Shown here piece after piece: positions 9,120 to 14,389 of a stretch of DNA of 14,389 nucleotides (within the stretch, counting starts at the first letter, position 1; each line of letters opens with the position of its first letter). The translations under genes and the position numbers were made by a program. Source of the DNA: Monoraphidium neglectum (lineage: Eukaryota > Chlorophyta > Chlorophyceae > Sphaeropleales > Selenastraceae); the NCBI RefSeq assembly GCF_000611645.1, contig NW_014012940.1, positions 1-14,389 on the forward strand. The letters run 5' to 3'. The notes below the pieces were generated by a model. The model made no database searches. It saw only the letters and a program-made list of their open reading frames with translations, and was not told the DNA's origin.

Positions 9120-12100
9120 ATGGCGCGACTTGCCAGCTCGCTTCTGCTTCTGGCAGCGATTGTGGGGTCTGCGGTCGCCGAGACTTACTTTTTGGAGAAA
9201 TTTGGTGCGTCTTCTTAGCTTGCATGGGTTTGAGAGCGCGGGTGGAGGTGGTTGCACACCGTGTCCCGCAGTCCCGGGCTTCTAGAAAACAGTCCCCAAG
9301 AACAGCCTCGAGGGCCCTGATCGGATTGACAGTGTAACTTGTGCTTGATGAGGATAGAAGCGTGCCCACTCGCCTTGGCCCGCAGCATGTCGCTGATTGC
9401 GGGGCCACATGCGTGCCGCACTCGTGCTCTTTCCCCTGGTCGACGTACGCCTGCGCCCTTGCTGGCCCTCAAGCCTGCTGAGGCACCTGGGACGCATCAT
9501 TCTGCGCATTTACATGGCCGCTGGGGCCCTCGGGTCGCCAGGAGCAGTGCCTGGGCCATGTGTTGACCAAGACCTTGCCCCATGCAACACCCATCTGCTC
9601 GACTCCCAGAGGATGACACCTGGACCAGCCGGTGGCAAAAGAGCTCGTGGAAGGCTAAGGACGGGCAGGCGGGCGAGTTCACCCTGTCGGCTGGCAAGTG
9701 GTGGGTGCCCACTCTTGGTGCTCCCTGGCCGGCATGCTTCCTCTGTGCCCACATGCATGCCTGCCGGCTCTTGCCCTGCACGACTGGGTGCGCCACGAGC
9801 GGCGAGAATTGATCTCCCACGTTCTGCTGATGCCCATGTCAAATGCTCTGTGCTCTCACAAGGTATGGTGATGCGGAGGCGGATAAGGGCATCAAGACCG
9901 GTCCTGACAGCAAGTTCTTTGCCATCAGCTCCGAGCTGAAGAAGCCCTTCACCAATGACAAGAAGGACCTGGTCGTGCAGGTGTGTCGCTGAGGCGGCGG
10001 CTCGGGCTGGGGTCCATCTCCATGGAGATTGTGAATGCTCGCACCCGGCCGTGTCTGCGCTTGCAAGCACCCCTCATCATCAATGTGCTGCAGCTGCGCT
10101 TGGGGGCGGCGCCCCTCCACTGTTGGTTGGACAGCAACAGCAAAGTCCGTTGCACGGCTGCTGTCCCCCCAACAGCCCTCCCTAACCAACCCTGCTGTTG
10201 TCTTCTTTACTGCGGCAGTTCTCTGTCAAGCATGAGCAGGACATTGACTGCGGCGGCGGCTACATCAAGCTTGTTCCCGGCTCAAGGTGAGGGGTTTGAG
10301 TTTGATGGGTTCGGGTAGCAGTGCTGCTGCCATGCATCATATGCAGACACCCCATGTCTTCTGCCATCAGGTAGTCCTGGCACAGCACATGCACAATAAA
10401 ACCACACCTGCAGCAGGCGTGCACGCATGCAATCCCATCCATCTTCAAGCCCCCCCTCGGTCCCCCCCTCGGTTGCGCTGCGGCCCGCCCGGCAGCAAGG
10501 ACAAGATCAAGGACTTTGGCGGGGACACGCCCTACTCTGTCATGTTTGGCCCCGACATCTGCGGCTTTGGCACGCGCAAGGTCCACGTCATCCTGCCCTA
10601 CAAGGGCAAGAACCACCTCATCAAGAAGGACATCACCGCTAAGACCGACACCCTCACGCACGTGTACACGCTGCGCATCATGCCCAACAACACCTACCAG
10701 GTGGGGGGGGAGAGCAGGAGCGCAGCCGGCGGCAGCTGTGGTGCTCATGGTGTGAAGAGTGGTGTGAAGTGTCGTGAGCAGGATGTTGCAGCAAGGACAG
10801 CAGATTGGGGTAAATGCAAGCTGGATGTGATAACAGCTGGATGCGAGCGAATCAGATCCCCCACCCTTGTTGCGGGTCTGAATGAGCCGGATTTCAGGCC
10901 CATAGCCAGCCGCAACGCCGATGGTAAGAACGTCCGTGTTCAAGTGCTTGGGCTGGCTAAGCGTGTGCTCGTCGTATGCTGAAGCCAACACCGCCGTCCA
11001 CTTTGCCTTGTTCCCATCAACCAGGTGCTGATTGACCTGGAGCAGGTTGCTGAGGGCTCCCTGGAGGACGACTGGGACATGCTGCCCCCCAAGAAGATCA
11101 AGGTGCGCCGCACGTCACAACATTGTCGGCTGGACAGGATGGGAGGCACACAGCAGCATCAAACAGTAGCGGCTCAAGTAGTATCGCGCTTGCCAGAGGC
11201 GCAGAAGGATGCCAAACGCTGTGTGAGAAGTTGCCACGAGTGGCTGCCGCTGCTGCAGTTGCACATGCCGGCCACATGCAACGGCAGGCGACTGCAATTG
11301 GGCACAGGCTTCTGTAGCAGCTGAAGCGCCGTCGTAGCTGCCCAGGGGAAGCAATTCCCCCCCTTCCCCCCCCCCACACACAGCCTCGTCCTCACGTCCC
11401 GTTCCCCACCTGCTGCCCCCCCGTCCCGCAGGACTCCAAGGCCTCCAAGCCCAGTGACTGGGACGAGCGCCCCAAGATCGCCGACCCCGAGGACAAGAAG
11501 CCCGAGGGCTACGACGACATCCCCGCCACCCTGCCCGACCCCGACGCCAAGAAGCCCGAGGACTGGGACGACGAGGACGACGGCGAGTGGGAGGCGCCCA
11601 CCATCCCCAACCCCGAGTACAAGGGGGAGTGGAAGCCCAAGCAGTGAGCGGCCGCTCCGAGGGCACGGGCGTCTCGTGCGGGGACCAGTCAGGGGCGGTC
11701 GTGGGAGCGAAAGATGCGAGTGCGGGTGAGAAACGAACCCAAACACGCGGCTCTGGAAGGGCAGCCGAGCCGCGTGTTGCATGAGCCCCGCCGACTCAAC
11801 CCCACAGGATCGACAACCCGGCCTACAAGGGCATCTGGGAGGCCCCCGACATTGACAACCCCGAGTACAAGGCCGACCCCAACCTGCACCTCATCAAGGA
11901 CACCAAGTACGTCGGCTTCGAGCTCTGGCAGGTCAAGAGCGGCTCCATCTTTGACAACATCATCGTGACCGACGACCTGGCCGAGGCCAAGAAGCTGGCG
12001 GAGGAGACGTGGGGCAAGAGCAAGGACGCGGAGAAGGCCATGCAGGAGAAGATCAAGAAGGTGCGCGGGCGCGCTTGTGCGCGTGGGAGAGGGGACGGCG

Positions 12101-12551
12101 GCAGTTTTGCTTGCGAGTTGCATCGTGAAATACATTGGGTCAACGCGTGTATCGACCGTTTTCCCGGCGTTTGAATCACAGTATTCATGCAGCCTGGTTT
12201 TTGAACTGCTGCGGTCTGTCTTGCGCGCTGCCGCTGTTGGTGCGATCACCTGTTGTTGTCGCTTCGCTGGCTCGCTGTGCGTGTGCATACCGTGCTGTGC
12301 AGGCCGCGGTCATGACGATTCCGCCACCCATCCTTCACCCTGCCATCCTTTTTCTGCTGCGATTGCAGGAGGAGGACGAGAAGAGCAAGGCTTCTGAGAC
12401 CAAGGAGGACAGCAGCAGCAAGGACAGCGAGGAGGACGAGTACGATGACGGGGAGGAGGACGACAAGAAGGACGGCAAGGCGCCTGAGGAGAAGCTGGAT
12501 GCAGGGGACAAGGAGGAGGACGAGCAGGAGGACGACAAGGAGGAGTTGTGA
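9120..12551 (+). CDS. CRT: Calreticulin, ER Ca2+-binding lectin chaperone (9 exons, complete)
   Basis: Exons: 9120-9204, 9610-9700, 9863-9980, 10219-10286, 10496-10700, 11025-11102, 11432-11643, 11808-12060 and 12369-12551. All introns are GT-AG and all phases match, giving 430 residues, close to the family's usual 400-420. Residues 1-20 are a signal peptide (cleavage likely after AVA). The lectin N-domain includes [21 protein letters not shown] and [12 protein letters not shown]109 and C143 match the conserved disulfide, and Y113, K115, Y134 and D141 match known glycan-contact positions. The P-domain has three A repeats ([30 protein letters not shown]) and three B repeats ([42 protein letters not shown]), residues about 213-307. 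Exon 9 encodes the acidic low-affinity Ca2+-binding tail, interspersed with Lys, and ends in KEEL, a KDEL-type retrieval signal. By family it folds monoglucosylated glycoproteins and stores Ca2+ in the ER lumen. The P-domain separates it from membrane-anchored calnexin, since no transmembrane segment follows. Confidence 0.97.
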
Positions 12552-12689
12552 TTTGATCTGATCTGTCGAAGAAGTCTGGCCACCAACCCGGCCGCTGCGG
12601 CTGGGCTGGGTGGCTTTTCGTTGCGGGCGGTGTGCTCGCGCACGCCTTCTTCGCACCCGTCCCCTGCAGCTGCAGCAGCTTGCTCTTTC

Positions 12690-12694
12690 TGTAA
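12690..12694 (+). terminator. TGTAA polyadenylation signal for calreticulin
   Basis: TGTAA, the established green-algal polyadenylation word, occurs 139 bases after the calreticulin stop codon and is the first one on this strand downstream of it. Confidence 0.6.
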
Positions 12695-12844
12695 TCCGCA
12701 CTGGTCGAAGAGGAGGTCCACCGCGGTTCGCATTGTGCGTGCGGCGGGTTTTGTCGTGCAGGTCTGCGCCGTCGTGACGCAGCTTTGCCGCGTCTTAATC
12801 GAAGCTGCATTCCAGGGCCCTTCGTCATAATTTCGTTGTGCTGA

Positions 12845-12849
12845 TTACA
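12845..12849 (-). terminator. TGTAA polyadenylation signal for the PIG-Y-like gene
   Basis: The plus strand reads ttaca, which is TGTAA on the minus strand, 392 bases beyond the stop of the PIG-Y-like gene. I find no earlier copy in between, so this predicts a 3' UTR of about 400 bases. Confidence 0.5.
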
Positions 12850-13241
12850 ATGTGAATCATGCATGCACTACATCGCGCTATGCGCATTCATATTTGGTAA
12901 GTAATCAATCGTGATTGTGGGGCAAGACGTTTCACGACAGCAGGCCAGGCGTGTTGGAGGGAATCAACAGAATTCAGCGATGGCTAATATAAACCCAGCT
13001 GCTGCCCAACCACGATGATGGCAGCTGTGCTATGTCAAGTCTCCACAGCAGCCTGCGCCGGAGAGCAGTGGTGTGCATGTATTTCAGAAGATGTGCAGCT
13101 TGTGCATCCAGAGTTTGCGAAGCCATGTTGACCCTTGGCACAGGCTTTCAGCGAAACCGGGACGCACCTGGCAGCACATCCTTGTCGCAGCGGTGGACAG
13201 ACGTATGTTTGCCCGACAAATCCTGCTGGTGGGAGGCCCCC

Positions 13242-14389
13242 TCATGAGTTGTGCCTGAAGAGCTTCAGACTGAACCAGTTGGCGGTCACCTGCGGGCCAG
13301 GGGAGTGCGAGATTCAGCCTATCTTGAGGCGGTCATAAGTCGGAGCGCAGCTGTCCTGCCAGCTTTCTGGGAGCTCGTCCGGCATTCAAGCACGCCTGAG
13401 CATGCACATCAGCCATTCAGCGCCGGCCGTGCGCACCGCTATGAATGTGACGGGCAGCATGAGAGGGATAAGGAAGCAGTAGTACCTTGAGAGGGTGAGG
13501 TGGGTCGGCAGGCAGCAGTGGGTGGCGCGGTTCTGCGGGGTCACCGCAAGCCAAGATTGGGGGATCAGACGGGCGTACATTCCAAGCATCAGCTGCTGAT
13601 CTTTGCAGCCCGTACCAGTCTTGCTGGATGGCAGCCACAAGGGCGATGTTGCTTGGTGGCATGAGCTTAGACACCTGTCAATGCAGGGTTGATGATTGTG
13701 CACACGGTCTCGTGAGCCTGTACCCACTGGAGCCAGACGTAGCCTTGAGATGAAGAAGAAACCAATCGGCAGGCACGCAGGCCTCTAACGCCCAGGCGTT
13801 GGGGCAGATTTGCACCTGGCGCTGGTGCTGGGCAAACCAGCTGCGAGGGCGCTACTGGCGCTGCTGTGGAGCGGTGAGGCACTCACCACCATGCAGAAGA
13901 TGCTCAGGGCCAATATCAAAGCACCTGAAATCATCAGCAGAGCCCTGCGGCGGAGGAAGGTTTCTGGGTTGACCAACAACCCAGGGCTCCAGCATGAACA
14001 GCACAGTTGCTGCGGCTGCGTGGGTTGCAGGTACGCAGCCAGTCGCCTCACCCTGTCAGCAAGGATCCATGACGCGCTGCTGAATCGGCAGATGGGCCTG
14101 CCTCTTCTTCTGCAAGCAACTGCAGGGGTGCAAGGCGGAGGGGGGGGAGGTTGGGCCGAACTTGCACCGGCAGCTGCCGCTGTGATCCCTCCTGCAAACA
14201 TCATCTGCAATAACACTTTAGCAGGCCTCCCAGGTGCGTGTTGAGGCAACCTGCTGCATGGCCTCACCAAGAGGTTGTCAGTGGAGGCGACCTTGCGCCA
14301 GTTGTGTTGCAGCGCGGCAAACAGGGCGTCCTCATCGGCCGCGCCGGGCGCCTGTCGCTGGGGGGTGGGGGGTGCAGCTGCTGCGGCGG
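13242..14389 (-). CDS. PIGY: PIG-Y-like subunit of GPI-N-acetylglucosaminyltransferase (5' end outside window)
   Basis: Six minus-strand exons join in phase: 14389-14268 (partial), 14119-14052, 13944-13887, 13674-13616, 13485-13437 and 13289-13242 (stop TGA). They encode 133 visible residues. The C-terminal 70-75 match the PIG-Y family plan. Transmembrane helix 1 (TGALLMISGALILALSIFC) is followed by VSKLMPPSN and AAIQQDWYYCF. Helix 2 (FLIPLMLPVTFIAVTANW) is followed by the terminal FSLKLFRHNS, which resembles the human PIG-Y end KLFRHN and the plant pattern SKLLP...DWYYCF...KLFKH. PIG-Y is a small ER membrane protein that binds PIG-A in the complex adding GlcNAc to phosphatidylinositol, the first step of GPI-anchor synthesis; yeast Eri1 is its counterpart. 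Unusual is a soluble N-terminal part of more than 60 residues (including EDALFAALQHNWRKVAS). The human protein has 71 residues in total. The extension could instead be a misjoined neighbour; an internal ATG within helix 1 (exon 13944-13887) would give a 67-residue form. Confidence 0.8.

Larger units (their letters stand above)
12552..13241. other. Converging 3' UTRs of calreticulin and the PIG-Y-like gene
   Basis: This 690-base interval holds the 3' regions of two convergent genes. Their TGTAA signals (12690 on plus, 12845-12849 on minus) are about 150 bases apart and point toward each other without overlapping. The short frames in the interval have no recognisable content. A TATAAA at 12988-12993 has no gene after it and is probably chance. 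Confidence 0.6.

Noticed and set aside
9013..9337. Plus frames overlapping calreticulin exon 1
   Set aside because: They are out of frame with the signal peptide and run into intron 1.
12246..12864. Minus frames opposite the last calreticulin exon
   Set aside because: They are Leu/Val- or Ser-rich antisense of the acidic Glu/Asp/Lys codons.
12988..12993. TATAAA as a promoter
   Set aside because: No gene follows on the plus strand, and it lies in the 3' region of the PIG-Y-like gene.
1..14389. CRISPR arrays, transposons, tRNA/rRNA genes, bacterial-type defence or operon structures
   Set aside because: No spaced direct repeats, terminal inverted repeats, transposase or reverse-transcriptase motifs, or cloverleaf sequences were seen. 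The gene structure is eukaryotic.

Overview
The window reads as nuclear DNA of a GC-rich green alga (Chlorophyta, probably a trebouxiophyte or chlorophyte; inference). The evidence is spliceosomal GT-AG introns of about 80-400 bases, very Ala/Gln/Gly-rich proteins in GC-biased codons, a plant-type calreticulin, and the green-algal TGTAA polyadenylation word behind two genes. It does not look bacterial: there are no operons or Shine-Dalgarno sites, and most real coding sequence is split into exons too short to stand out as open reading frames.

Layout. (1) 1-558 (+): C-terminal end of a Gln-rich protein that starts outside the window. (2) 559-1048: short convergent gap. (3) 1049-7977 (-): a large gene that I assemble from 10-11 phase-compatible exons into a protein of about 1,760-1,800 residues. 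It is Ala-rich coiled coil with scattered L..(F/L/W)..WR motifs resembling Sfi1/centrin-binding repeats, a (Ser-Gly-Gly)8 linker, an uninterrupted Gln27 tract and a low-complexity tail. (4) 7978-9119: gap between divergent genes, with a CACGTG palindrome close to the large gene's start and a minus-strand patch (about 8191-8910) that looks coding but does not assemble cleanly. (5) 9120-12551 (+): a complete nine-exon calreticulin of 430 residues with signal peptide, N-domain, three plus three P-domain repeats, an acidic C-domain and a KEEL ER-retrieval tail. (6) 12552-13241: two converging 3' ends, each with a TGTAA signal. (7) 13242-14389 (-): six small exons encoding a PIG-Y-like subunit of the GPI-GlcNAc transferase, with a soluble N-terminal extension running off the window.

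Calreticulin and PIG-Y both act in the endoplasmic reticulum (glycoprotein folding with calcium storage, and the first step of GPI-anchor synthesis). They are convergent neighbours, and nothing in the sequence shows that they are co-regulated. The large coiled-coil gene is more likely cytoskeletal or centrosomal, by inference from its motifs only. I found no mobile element, CRISPR array, tRNA or rRNA. The strongest candidates for something new are the WR-motif coiled-coil protein and the unexplained patch at 8191-8910. The PIG-Y gene is a known family that is easy to miss.
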